The translations under genes were made by a program, and so were the position numbers. DNA of 64,000 nt from Drosophila miranda (Eukaryota > Arthropoda > Insecta > Diptera > Drosophilidae): NCBI RefSeq assembly GCF_003369915.1, contig NW_022881603.1, positions 27,512,264-27,576,263 on the forward strand, read 5' to 3'. The notes under the pieces were generated by a model that ran no database searches, was not told the DNA's origin, and worked only from the letters and a program-made list of their open reading frames with translations. This document shows positions 10,615-22,418 of this stretch, piece by piece (the stretch's first letter is position 1; every line of letters begins with the position of its first letter).

Positions 10615-12357
10615 TTATCCTTGAGGGGTGGCGGGCGCGACACTGCCTAGCTCCAAATTTATGGCATTCTTAAGGATTTCCAAGCGGGACTCGGACGATT
10701 CGGCGGACGCAACTTTAACGTCCCAGGATTCTTTGTCCGGCTGTTTCTCACACTTGATCACATGCCGCTCGTCGGAGAGAATGCTCAGGAAGCTGGGATA
10801 CTCGATGAGGACAATGATGCAGTTGGCCTGGGCCATTTCGACGATGCGTTGCAAGTAGCGCATGCAAACCCATTTCTGGAACAGCATCTACATTAAAGGA
10901 AACCAAAGTCGGGAATGGGCAACTGCTGGGGATCTTACCGAATCTGTGGGTCCACGGGCATAGATGTCGTTCATGTAGGAAGCCGTGATAAACTGCCAGG
11001 TCACGAAATCAGCTATCTATAAGATACAGGACGGGTGGAGGGGGGATCAAGAGAAACGTAGACTCAAAGGCACACAGTGCAAACCTTATCCAAATGGCTG
11101 ATAATCAGCACCGATTGCTTGGCAATGCTGCTCAGGGCCAACTGGAAGGAGACCATCAGCAAGTTCCGGACATTGTGATTGGACTGGCTCCAGAAGATGT
11201 TCCTGTTGTCGCCAGCAATACGGATGGAAGTGCGCACAGTACGCAAATCGAAGTCGAGATCCTGCCGGAGGAAAACGCAATGAAAAACATGTGGAAAACA
11301 GAGAGGTCGCATATACCTCTTCGGTCAGACTTTGAGGGCCCTGGGCGCCGGGCACCAGGAACCACACCGTATACTGCTTCATGGTGATGTACTCGAATAT
11401 GCCGCGCACATGGTTGAACACCTGCATCACGAACTGACGCTCCGAGCGGAGTACGGCCTCGTTGACGGTAATACAGGATTCGGCCAATTTGCACACCAAA
11501 TCCTCCTCATCCAGCTCCTTGCGAACGAAGAGCTTGGCAAAGATCTCAAAAGGATTGCCCGGGGTCCTGTAATGAATCGCGAAATGTAGCAAACCCCTAA
11601 AAACAAATGATTTTAGCAGATGAGAGACCCACTGAAAGTTTTTGTAGCCATTGCCGTCCGCCCGGATGATCTGCAGCCAATTGCCGGCGCACTTGTGCTG
11701 CAGATCCCACAGATGGATGGACGAGTACTGGGGATCCTCGAAGAACTGAGCGTGGAACTCGTCCAGCTGCCATTTGAGGATCTCGCCACCGTTCACCGTA
11801 AAGGTGACCCAGTCCAGGCTCTGGGGATCGTCGAATCGCCGCTCGACCATCACCTCCTTTTCGACTACGAAGATTTTCTTGCGATTACGTGCCGCCTCGT
11901 GGCGTTTCTTCCGCTCCTCGAGACGCACTCTTGCCTGCGCCGATGTGGACGGCTCCAGGTCCAAGTCGCTGTCGCTGTCCTCCTCCGAGGGTGCGGGCTG
12001 CAACACCTGAAAGCGCAGGGAAACGCTGCCGCGTCCCACCTCCAGCAGCGGCAGCCGCTCCAAGCTCTCGGCGTCCGGAAAGGTCCGAGTGCACAGCAGC
12101 TGTATGGCCTGTGCCACAGGCGTCACGGCCACATTGACGGTGTCGCGGGCCTGCTCCTGTCCCATCGGCTTGTACAGCAGCACGTGCACGCTGTTCGATT
12201 GGGGAACGACACGCTCACATCGCTGCAGCCGAGGCAGTCTTTGATGTTCAGCTTCGGGGCGGCACAGTTGTTAGATTCTATTCATGCTCGAGGGCATACG
12301 CCTTTTCCCACTTACCGATAGAAAGCGCATATTTGTATCTCCCTTAGCCTCGTACAT
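10615..12357 (-). pseudogene. Array gene copy 3, early frameshift in exon 2 (possible ord)
   Basis: The exons are 12357-12316, 12251-11633, 11566-11317, 11261-11085, 11016-10939 and 10887-10615. Exon 2 is 619 bp instead of 620 because a G is missing from the run at 12201-12204. The frame therefore breaks at about residue 30. Intron 1 has also lost one G (64 bp), which is harmless. The first exon carries two substitutions (D2Y and K8T). The rest of the frame is open. Confidence 0.85.
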
Positions 12358-13023
12358 GTTTTTTGTTTTGCCGAAATCGAACAATTTTCACCAGAAAAAC
12401 TTTTTCAGAGAGCTTCACATTCACAGTGTTGCTAATCACCCGCTGGACACCGGCTGGGCAGCGTGTATCGATAGTGCATCGATACTTTCGATACTATCGA
12501 TACTGATTTTTAGTGTGGGAAAGCTGAAATTATGCAAGGTGGCCCGCAAATCTCTCTTTTCGGGGCTTATGTTACGCTCAGCACTAGGGAGAGCGCTTTG
12601 AGGACATGTTTAATGAGAGAGAGCTCAAAACAAGACCCGAAAAGAGCGCGAAAAGAGATACTTTCGATACCTTCGACACTGGATTTTAGTGTGGAAAGCG
12701 CGGCCCGCAACGAGCTCTCTTTTCGGGGCTTTTTAACGCTTATTACAACAGCACACATCGTTCTTCTCTCTCTCTCATAAAATATGAAAGTATTGCTGAG
12801 TAAAATAAGAACCGAAAAGAGAGTTTGTGGACCACCTTGTAAAATTTCAACATGGCCAGCACTACGACTCCCCTTCTCAACTACTTCTGCATCTCATTCT
12901 ACTTCTACATCTACTACTACTTCTCTTTCTACTACTCATCGTTCTCATTTTTCCTTCTGCTTCTGGTTCCGCGTCTATCCTAAAATTTATGAATCAGATC
13001 AACATTCGGCCTGATTCAGTTCC
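12358..13023 (-). promoter_or_regulatory. Upstream region of copy 3
   Basis: Two perfect DREs lie at 12466-12473 and 12495-12502. The pyrimidine-rich tract is shorter than in copy 1. Confidence 0.55.
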
Positions 13024-14659
13024 GAATTATTTAATGGTTATTTAATCATACGCTTTATTTTTGCATACATTTTTTTTTAATCAAATTTATATTGATATAC
13101 AAAAAAAATTTTAAAAGAATTTTTTCTAATAATCTCGCATTCATTCTTTATTCAATTAATTATAAGTAGATTTGTGTTCAGTAATCAATTTTTTATCAAA
13201 TACAAAAAAAAAATTATGTATAAAGAATTGTTTCTCATAATCTCACATTATTTCATTCTTCTTGTTGTTCTCTGGTATTTATTTTTCTCGTGTTTTCTTT
13301 GTGGAATAAATTCTTAGAACATTGATTTGACTTGAGTTTCGAATTTTGAAATGATTATTTGTTTCATTCGCTTTATTTTTCAATTAATTATAAGTGAATT
13401 TTCTCTCAGATATTTTTCCATAATTTTTGTGGATCAATTTTAATTGGTTAAATAAAAAAAATAAAAATTAATATAGAGAGACTTGTTTCCCATAATCTCA
13501 CATTCATTCATTCTTCTTGTTGTTGTTCTTTGATATTATTTGTGGTTATTATTATTTTTCTTTGTGGATTAAACTCTTGGCACATTGATTTAATTTTAGA
13601 CTCGAATTTTTAAAGATTATTTGTTTCACTCGCTTTATTTTTCAGTTACTTAACAGTGCATTTTCTTTCTGATATTTTTCCATAATTTTTGTGGATCAAT
13701 TTTATTTGGATATAAACAAAAAAATGTATTTGTAAAGAAAGAATTTGTTCCAATTTTATTTTTTTTTGTTTTCCTTGTGAAATAAATTCTTGGCACATTT
13801 TTTTTGATTTCAGATTCTTATTTTTTAATGATTATTTCCTTCGCTCGCATTATTTTGTTATGAATTCAATAGTGTATTTTTTTTCCATTTTTTATCAATT
13901 CATCTTGGTACAATAAAAAAAAAATGTGTGTATTTTTTCCAAATAAATGGGATCCATCTCTTGTTGTTCTCTGATATTATTTTTGAACGAATGGAATATG
14001 TTATATATGTAAGTTTTGGCCCCACCAAGGCACTTATTGAATCCCAAAGCTTAAATATCTTTAATTCTACAACAAAAAAAAAAGTGTTCTGTTTCCTTCG
14101 GCTTCGTCTGAAATGTTAACTATTTTATGCAAATATCTTCTGTAGCACATTCGGATATGTTCTTGCGTCGAAAAGTTGCCCCAACAACCGCCAATCAGTC
14201 AAGTCAGCCAGACAGACAGTCGCTCCTTCCAAATGCATCTCCAGGCCGTGGTGCCTGTCTTCTAACTGGGTCGATAGCGGTGGCCGTTGGGGTTTAGATT
14301 AAAATGCTTTTAGGTTTACGTAAAATGCATTTCGCCAGCAAATGACGCGTGCCTTTGACTGACAGCCATTGTAGTTGTAGTTGCAGTTGCTGCTGCTGTT
14401 GCGGTGGCAGGGATATGGATGAGGATGAGAATGGTGATGGTGATGGCGATGGCTTGCTGGCTGTGTGGCATTCAAACTGACAGCCGGCAAAACCCTAATT
14501 GAAATGGAGCTGAAGAATGGTGCTCCTGTTGTTGTTCCGTGAGCGGCAGCGGCGGCGGCGGCGGCGGCGGCTGCGTAATTACAAAACGAGCAATGGAACA
14601 ATGGAGGAGCAAAGGAAATATTTGTAAAACTAAAATTGGATGAGCGCTTGATAGATGCC
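13024..14659. repeat. Array spacer, unit 4
   Basis: Full-length AT-rich spacer with the four sub-repeat blocks. The (GGC)n tract near 14550-14572 is longer than in unit 1 (11 alanine codons against 8). No gene is seen. Confidence 0.85.
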
Positions 14660-16289
14660 TTATTCTTGAGGGGTGGCGGGCGCGACACTGCCTAGCTCCA
14701 AATTTATGGCATTCTTAAGGATTTCCAAGCGGGACTCGGACGATTCGGCGGACGCAACTTTAACGTCCCAGGATTCTTTGCCCGGCTGCTTCTCACACTT
14801 GATCACATGCCGCTCGTCGGAGAGAATGCTCAGGAAGCTGGGATACTCGATGAGGACAATGATGCAGTTGGCCTGGGCCATTTCGACGATGCGTTGCAAG
14901 TAGCGCATGCAAACCCATTTCTGGAACAGCATCTACATTAAAGGAAACCAAAGTCGGGAATGGGCAACTGCTGGGGATCTTACCGAATCTGTGGGTCCAC
15001 GGGCATAGATGTCGTTCATGTAGGAAGCCGTGATAAGCTGCCAGGTCACGAAATCAGCTATCTATAAGATACAGGACGGGTGGAGGGGGGATCAAGAGAA
15101 ACGTAGACTCAAAGGCACACAGTGAAAACCTTATCCAAATGGCTGATAATCAGCACCGATTGCTTGGCAATGCTGCTCAGGGCCAACTGGAAGGAGACCA
15201 TCAGCAAGTTCTGGACATTGTGATCGGACTGGCTCCAGAAGATGTTCCTGTTGTCGCCAGCAATACGGATGGAAGTGCGCACAGTACGCAAATCGAAGTC
15301 GAGATCCTGCCGGAGGAAAACGCAATGAAAAACATGTGAAAAACAGAGAGGTAGCATATACCTCTTCGGTCAGACTTTGAGGGCCCTGGGCGCCGGGCAC
15401 CAGGAACCACACCGTATACTGCTTCATGGTGATGTACTCGAATATGCCGCGCACATGGTTGAACACCTGCATCACGAACTGACGCTCCGAGCGGAGTACG
15501 GCCTCGTTGACGGTAATACAGGATTCGGCCAATTTGCACACCAAATCCTCCTCATCCAGCTCCTTGCGAACGAAGAGCTTGGCAAAGATCTCAAAAGGAT
15601 TGCCCGGGGTCCTGTAATGAATCGCGAAATGTAGCAAACCCCTAAAAACAAATGATTTATCCGATGCGAGACCCACTGAAAGTTTTGTAGCCATTGCCGT
15701 CCGCCCGGATGATCTGCAGCCAATTGCCGGCGCACTTGTGCTGCAGATCACACAGATGGATGGACGAGTACTGGGGATCCTCGAAGAACTGAGCGTGGAA
15801 CTCGTCCAGCTGCCATTTGAGGATCTCGCCACCGTTCACCGTAAAGGTGACCCAGTCCAGACTCTGGGGATCGTCGAATCGCCGCTCGACCATCACCTCC
15901 TTTTCGACTACGAAGATTTTCTTGCGATTACGTGCCGCCTCGTGGCGTTTCTTCCGCTCCTCGAGACGCACTCTTGCCTGCGCCGATGTGGACGGCTCCA
16001 GGTCCAAGTCGCTGTCGCTGTCGCAGCAGCTGTATGGCCTGTGCCACAGGCGTCACGGCCACATTGACGGTGTCGCGGGCCTGCTCCTGCCCCATCGGCT
16101 TGTACAGCAGCACGTGCACGCTGTTCGATTGGGGGAACGACACGCTCACATCGCTGCAGCCGAGGCAGTCTTTGATGTTCGGCTTCGGGGGCGGCACAGT
16201 TGTTAGATTCTATTCATGCTCGAGGGCATACGCCTTTTCCCACTTACCGATAGAAAGCGCATATTTGTATCTCCCTTAGCCTCGTCCAT
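14660..16289 (-). pseudogene. Array gene copy 4, 113-bp deletion plus 1-bp deletion (possible ord)
   Basis: The exons are 16289-16248, 16182-15677, 15611-15362, 15306-15130, 15061-14984 and 14932-14660. Exon 2 is only 506 bp. A deletion of about 113 bp near 16023 joins GTCGCTGTC directly to GCAGCAGCTG and shifts the frame at about residue 67. A second single-base loss (AAGTTTTGTAG, near 15681-15690) restores the original frame at the very end of the exon, but stops intervene. Intron 2 has also lost one base, and the intron 4 donor reads GTTTTC instead of GTTTGC. This is a clear pseudogene. Confidence 0.85.
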
Positions 16290-16973
16290 GTTTTTTTTTT
16301 TTCCGAAATGGAACAATTTTCACCAGAAAAACTTTTTCAGAGAGCTTCACATTTACAGTGCTGCTAATCACCCGCTGGACACCGGCTGGGCAGCGTGTAT
16401 CGATAGTGCATCGATACTTTCGATACTATCGATACTGATTTTTAGTGTGGGAAAGCTGAAATTATGCAAGGTGGCCCGCAAATCTTTCTTTTCGGGGCTA
16501 ATGTTACGCTCAGCACTAGGGAGAGCGCTTTGAGGCCATGTTTAATGAGAGAGAGCTCAAAACAAGACCCGAAAAGAGCGCGAAAAGAGATACTTTCGAT
16601 ACCTTCGACACTGGACTTTAGTGTGGAAAGCGCGGCCCGCAACGAGCTCTCTTTTCGGGGCTTTTTAACGCTTATTACAACAGCACACATCGTTCTTCTC
16701 TCTCTCTCATAAAATATGAAAGTAGTGCTGAGTAAAATAAGAACAGAAAAGAGAGTTTGTGGACCACCTTGTAAAATTTCAACATGGCCAGCACTACGAC
16801 TCCCCTTCTCGACTACTTCTGCATCTCATTCTACTTCTACATCTACTACTACTTCTCTTTCTTCTTCTACTTCTCTTTCTACTACTCATCGTTCTCATTT
16901 TTCCTTCTGCTTCTGGTTCCGCGTCTATCCTAAAATTTATGAATCAGATCAACATTCGGCCTGATTCAGTTCC
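16290..16973 (-). promoter_or_regulatory. Upstream region of copy 4
   Basis: Perfect DREs lie at 16398-16405 and 16427-16434. The layout is the same as upstream of copy 1. Confidence 0.55.
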
Positions 16974-18598
16974 GAATTATTTAATGGTTATTTAATCATA
17001 CGCTTTATTTTTGCATACATTTTTTTTAAATCAAATTTATATTGATATACAAAAAAAATTTTTAAAGAATTTTTTCTAATAATCTCGCATTCATTCTTTA
17101 TTCAATTAATTATAAGTAGATTTGTGTTCAATAATCAATTTTTTATCAAATACAAAAAAAAAAATTATGTATAAAGAATTGTTTCTCATAATCTCACATT
17201 ATTTCATTCTTCTTGTTGTTCAATGGTATTTATTTTTCTCGTGTTTTCTTTGTGGAATAAATTCTTAGAACATTGATTTGACTTGAGTTTCGAATTTTGA
17301 AATGATTATTTGTTTCATTCGCTTTATTTTTCAATTAATTATAAGTGAATTTTCTCTCAGATATTTTTCCATAATTTTTGTGGATCAATTTTAATTGGTT
17401 AAATAAAAAAAATAAAAATTAATATAGAGAGACTTGTTTCCCATAATCTCACATTCATTCATTCTTCTTGTTGTTGTTCTTTGATATTATTTGTGGTTAT
17501 TATTATTTTTCTTTGTGGATTAAACTCTTGGCACATTGATTTAATTTTAGACTCGAATTTTTAAAGATTATTTGTTTCACTCGCTTTATTTTTCAGTTAC
17601 TTAACAGTGCATTTTCTTTCTGATATTTTTCCATAATTTTTGTGGATCAATTTTATTTGGATATAAACAAAAAAATGTATTTGTAAAGAAAGAATTTTTT
17701 CCAATTTTATTTTTTTTGTTTTCCTTGTGAAATAAATTCTTGGCACATTTTTTTTGATTTCAGATTCTTTTTTTTTAATGATTATTTCCTTCGCTCGCTT
17801 TATTTTGTTATCAATTCAATAGTGTATTTTTTTTCCATTTTTTATCAATTCATCTTGATACAATAAAAAAAAATGTGTGTATTTTTTCCAAATAAATGGG
17901 ATCCATCTCTTGTTGTTCTCTGATATTATTTTTGAATGAATGGAATATGTTATATATGTAAGTTTTATTAAGGCACTTATTGAATGCCAAATCTTGAATA
18001 TCTTTAATTCTACAAAAAAAAAGTGTTCTGTTTCCTTCGGCTTCGTCTGAAATGTTAACTATTTTATGAAAATATCTTCTGTAGCACATTCGGATATGTT
18101 CTTGCGTCGAAAAGTTGCCCCAACAACCGCCAATCAGTCAAGTCAGCCAGACAGACAGTCGCTCCTTCCAAATGCATCTCCAGGCCGTGGTGCCTGTCTT
18201 CTAACTGGGTCGATAGCGGTGGGCGTTGGGGTTTAGCTTAAAATGCTTTTAGGTTTACGTAAAATGCATTTCGCCAGCAAATGACGCGTGCCTTTGACTG
18301 ACAGCCATTGTAGTTGTAGTTGCAGTTGCTGCTGCTGTTGCGGTGGCAGGGATATGGATGAGGATGAGAATGGTGATGGTGATGGCGATGGCTTGCTGGC
18401 TGTGTGGCATTCAAACTGACAGCCGGCAAAACTCTAATTGAAATGGAGCTGAAGAATGGTGCTCCTGTTGTTGTTCCGTGAGCGGCAGCGGCGGCGGCGG
18501 CGGCGGCGGCTGCGTAATTACAAAACGAGCAATGGAACAATGGAGGAGCAAAGGAAATATTTGTAAAACTAAAATTGGATGAGCGCTTGATAGATGCC
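16974..18598. repeat. Array spacer, unit 5
   Basis: Full-length spacer. It shares the TTTTATTAAGGC variant (about 17961) with unit 2. No gene is seen. Confidence 0.85.
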
Positions 18599-20316
18599 TT
18601 ATTCTTGAGGGGTGGCGGGCGCGACACTGCCTAGCTCCAAATTTATGGCATTCTTAAGGATTTCCAAGCGGGACTCGGACGATTCGGCGGACGCAACTTT
18701 AACGTCTCAGGATTCTTTGCCCGGCTGCTTCTCACACTTGATCACATGCCGCTCGTCGGAGAGAATGCTCAGGAAGCTGGGATACTCGATGAGGACAATG
18801 ATGCAGTTGGCCTGGGCCATTTCGACGATGCGTTGCAAGTAGCGCATGCAAACCCATTTCTGGAACAGCATCTACATTAAAGGAAACCAAAGTCGGGAAT
18901 GGGCAACTGCTGGGGATCTTACCGAATCTGTGGGTCCACGGGCATAGATGTCGTTCATGTAGGAAGCCGTGATAAACTGCCAGGTCACGAAATCAGCTAT
19001 CTATAAGATACAGGACGGGTGGAGGGGGGGATCAAGAGAAACGTAGACTCAAAGGCACACAGTGCAAACCTTATCCAAATGGCTGATAATCAGCACCGAT
19101 TGCTTGGCAATGCTGCTCAGGGCCAACTGGAAGGAGACCATCAGCAAGTTCTGGACATTGTGATCGGACTGGCTCCAGAAGATGTTCCTGTTGTCGCCAG
19201 CAATACGGATGGAAGTGCGCACAGTACGCAAATCGAAGTCGAGATCCTGCCGGAGGAAAACACAATGAAAAACATGTGGGAAACAGAGAGGTCGCATATA
19301 CCTCTTCGGTCAGACTTTGAGGGCCCTGGGCGCCGGGCACCAGGAACCACACCGTATACTGCTTCATGGTGATGTACTCGAATATGCCGCGCACATGGTT
19401 GAACACCTGCATCACGAACTGACGCTCCGAGCGGAGTACGGCCTCGTTGACGGTAATACAGGATTCGGCCAATTTGCACACCAAATCCTCCTCATCCAGC
19501 TCCTTGCGAACGAAGAGCTTGGCAAAGATCTCAAAAGGATTGCCCGGGGTCCTGTAATGAATCGCGAAATGTAGCAAACCCCTAAAAACAAATGATTTTA
19601 GCCGATGCGAGACCCACTGAAAGTTTTTGTAGCCATTGCCGTCCGCCCGGATGATCTGCAGCCAATTGCCGGCGCACTTGTGCTGCAGATCCCACAGATG
19701 GATGGACGAGTACTGGGGATCCTCGAAGAACTGAGCGTGGAACTCGTCCAGCTGCCATTTGAGGATCTCGCCACCGTTCACCGTAAAGGTGACCCAGTCC
19801 AGACTCTGGGGATCGTCGAATCGCCGCTCGACCATCACCTGCTTTTCGACTACGAAGATTTTCTTGCGATTACGTGCCGCCTCGTGGCGTTTCTTCCGCT
19901 CCTCGAGACGCACTCTTGCCTGCGCCGATGTGGACGGCTCCAGGTCCAAGTCGCTGTCGCTGTCCTCCTCCGAGGGTGCGGGCTGCAACACCTGAAAGCG
20001 CAGGGAAACGCTGCCGCGTCCCACCTCCAGCAGCGGCAGCCGCTCCAAGCTCTCGGCGTCCGGAAAGGTCCGAGTGCACAGCAGCTGTATGGCCTGTGCC
20101 ACAGGCGTCACGGCCACATTGACGGTGTCGCGGGCCTGCTCCTGCCCCATCGGCTTGTACAGCAGCACGTGCACGCTGTTCGATGGCCGAGGCAGTCTTT
20201 GATGTTCAGCTTCGGGGGCGGCACAGTTGTTAGATTCTATTCATGCTCGAGGGCATACGCCTTTTCCCACTTACCGATAGAAAGCGCATATTTTTATCTC
20301 CCTTAGCCTCGTCCAT
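18599..20316 (-). pseudogene. Array gene copy 5, 28-bp deletion and late nonsense codon (possible ord)
   Basis: The exons are 20316-20275, 20209-19618, 19551-19302, 19246-19070, 19000-18923 and 18871-18599. Exon 2 is 592 bp. It lacks 28 bp near 20184, where GTTCGAT joins GGCCGAGG, so the frame shifts at about residue 22. The tryptophan at residue 444 in exon 6 is TGA (18709-18707), a lesion shared only with copy 6. The two lesions together rule out a normal product. Confidence 0.85.
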
Positions 20317-21032
20317 GTTTTTTTTTTTTTGCCGAAATCGAACAATTTTCACCAGAAAAACTTTTTCAGAGAGCTTCACATTCACAGTGTTGCTAATCAC
20401 CCGCTGGACACCGGCTGGGCAGCGTGTATCGATAGTGCATCGATACTTTCGATACTATCGATACTGATTTTTAGTGTGGGAAAGCTGAAATTATGCAAGG
20501 TGGCCCGCAAATCTCTCTTTTCGGGGCTTATGTTACGCTCAGCACTAGGGAGAGCGCTTTGAAGCCATGTTTAATGAGAGAGAGCTCAAAACAAGACCCG
20601 AAAAGAGCGCGAAAAGAGATACTTTCGATACCTTCGACACTGGATTTTAGTGTGGAAAGCGCGGCCCGCAACGAGCTCTCTTTTCGGGGCTTTTTAACGC
20701 TTATTACAACAGCACACATCGTTCTTCTCTCTCTCTCATAAAATATGAAAGTAGTGCTGAGTAAAATAAGAACCGAAAAGAGAGTTTGTGGACCACCTTG
20801 TAAAATTTCAACATGGCCAGCACTACGACTCCCCTTCTCGACTACTTCTGCATCTCATTCTACTTCTACATCTACTACTACTTCTCTTTCTTCTTCTACT
20901 TCTCTTTCTACTACTCATCGTTCTCATTTTTCCTTCTGCTTCTGGTTCCGCGTCTATCCTAAAATTTATGAATCAGATCAACATTCGGCCTGATTCAGTT
21001 CCGAATTATTTAATGGTTATTTAATCATACGC
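20317..21032 (-). promoter_or_regulatory. Upstream region of copy 5, ending at the retrotransposon
   Basis: Perfect DREs lie at 20427-20434 and 20456-20463. The last 30 bp (21003-21032) are the start of the next unit's spacer. They end in ACGC, the target-site duplication of the gypsy-class element. Confidence 0.55.
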
Positions 21033-22221
21033 TGTTACGAACCTTCTACTCGACAAACAACATTACAGTCTTCCCTCAACACAGACTTGGACCAGGTCGA
21101 GGTGTCGATGTTTTACCCCCCGACGCACCCACCCTACCTGAGATCTGAATCACACGTTCCGGATCTCCCTGCCATTGGCAAAAGCCTTACCCTCTCGTTG
21201 CTGTGGCTCCTCTTCCCCCATACGAAACGCTTAACAATTCATTTCTTCGTTATAATCTTCACTTCATTTCCTATTTTCACACGATATCATTTCTAAACTA
21301 GGCCTGCCTATTCATCCCCCCCTCATCTTAGTACTACTGGCGGTTAATAAATAATTAGATTAATAGGAATAAATAATATAATAAATATAAATAAATAGGT
21401 TACATATATATAATAAATATGGACGGACTTAAATTACATATACTTATAACTAGAGACGTCTAACAAAAATAATTAATGGGAGTAAATAAGTTGATGTGCT
21501 TTTTTTTCTTCTCCCTAAGCGGGCGAGGGTCCCGCACTACGTGGCCCGGTCTGATCCTTCGAGACCAGCAGGAACAACAGGCCAGGGTGGCGGAGCTGTG
21601 ACCTATTCCCTACGGCCAACAAAAAAATAAATTTGGGGTTTCTTTACTCCCCCTTTGGAGCGGACTCACTCTTATGCTTCCTGGTCCTGGTTCCTGGTCT
21701 TTCCCTGATCTGGATCCCCTGGAATCACATTTATTTATCTTTTATTCATTTTTTTGCAGGGTGATGGCCACTACTCCATCCTCATCCCACTCACTTTTTC
21801 TTTCAGAACAAAAAAAATCGCTAAGTCACTAGGTCCGGCGCGCATGCTCCTCCGTTGCGGGAACTTTTTTTTCTGAACCCCCTCTTGGCTGTTCTGTTTA
21901 ATGCTCCCGGCTGCCGATCCCCATCGCTCTCTGTTCTATCGCCCTTGAACTAGGTTCAAGGGCATGGCCTGATTCGGGCTGCTGTCGGCTCTCTTTTCTT
22001 TTGGGTGTGGGTGAGTTGGCTTCGGGACTCCGTTATGGGATGAGATCGGAAATCCTCTCACAACGGCTCCGGAGAGCGCGCGGAACTCTAACTCTCCAGG
22101 ACCAGGTGGCCACTCTTCGCTAACCTTTCCCCTTAAATTTTGGCCCTGCCACCCTGTTCAAAAAAATACCTTCCTCTCAGCGCTTCTAGGGTCTCGCCTA
22201 TCGATATCTTCGCATGCAACA
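21033..22221 (-). repeat. 3' LTR of the gypsy-class element (internally deleted)
   Basis: This 1,189-bp LTR matches the right LTR except that 153 bp are missing between TGTTACGAACC and TCTACTCGAC (junction near 21043). Read on the minus strand it starts TGTTGCATGC and ends GGTTCGTAACA. Confidence 0.9.
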
Positions 22222-22418
22222 CCTAGCGAAAATTCGAGCGACCATGGCCGCGGAGAATTATTCGCAAACATCGAAGAGCTTCACCAAAAATGCTGGCATT
22301 CTCGGATTTTACAGTGCCTAGGAGGATCTTGCAGCGCCCAACGTAGGCTTACACCCACGTATCTGATAATCCTTAAGTGAGTGTTTTTAACTCTGAAGTC
22401 CCCACAGTGCAATTTTCG
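22222..22418 (-). other. Internal 3' untranslated segment of the gypsy-class element
   Basis: About 200 bp lie between the pol stop and the 3' LTR. There is no room for an env gene, and no obvious long purine tract is seen directly at the LTR edge. Confidence 0.6.
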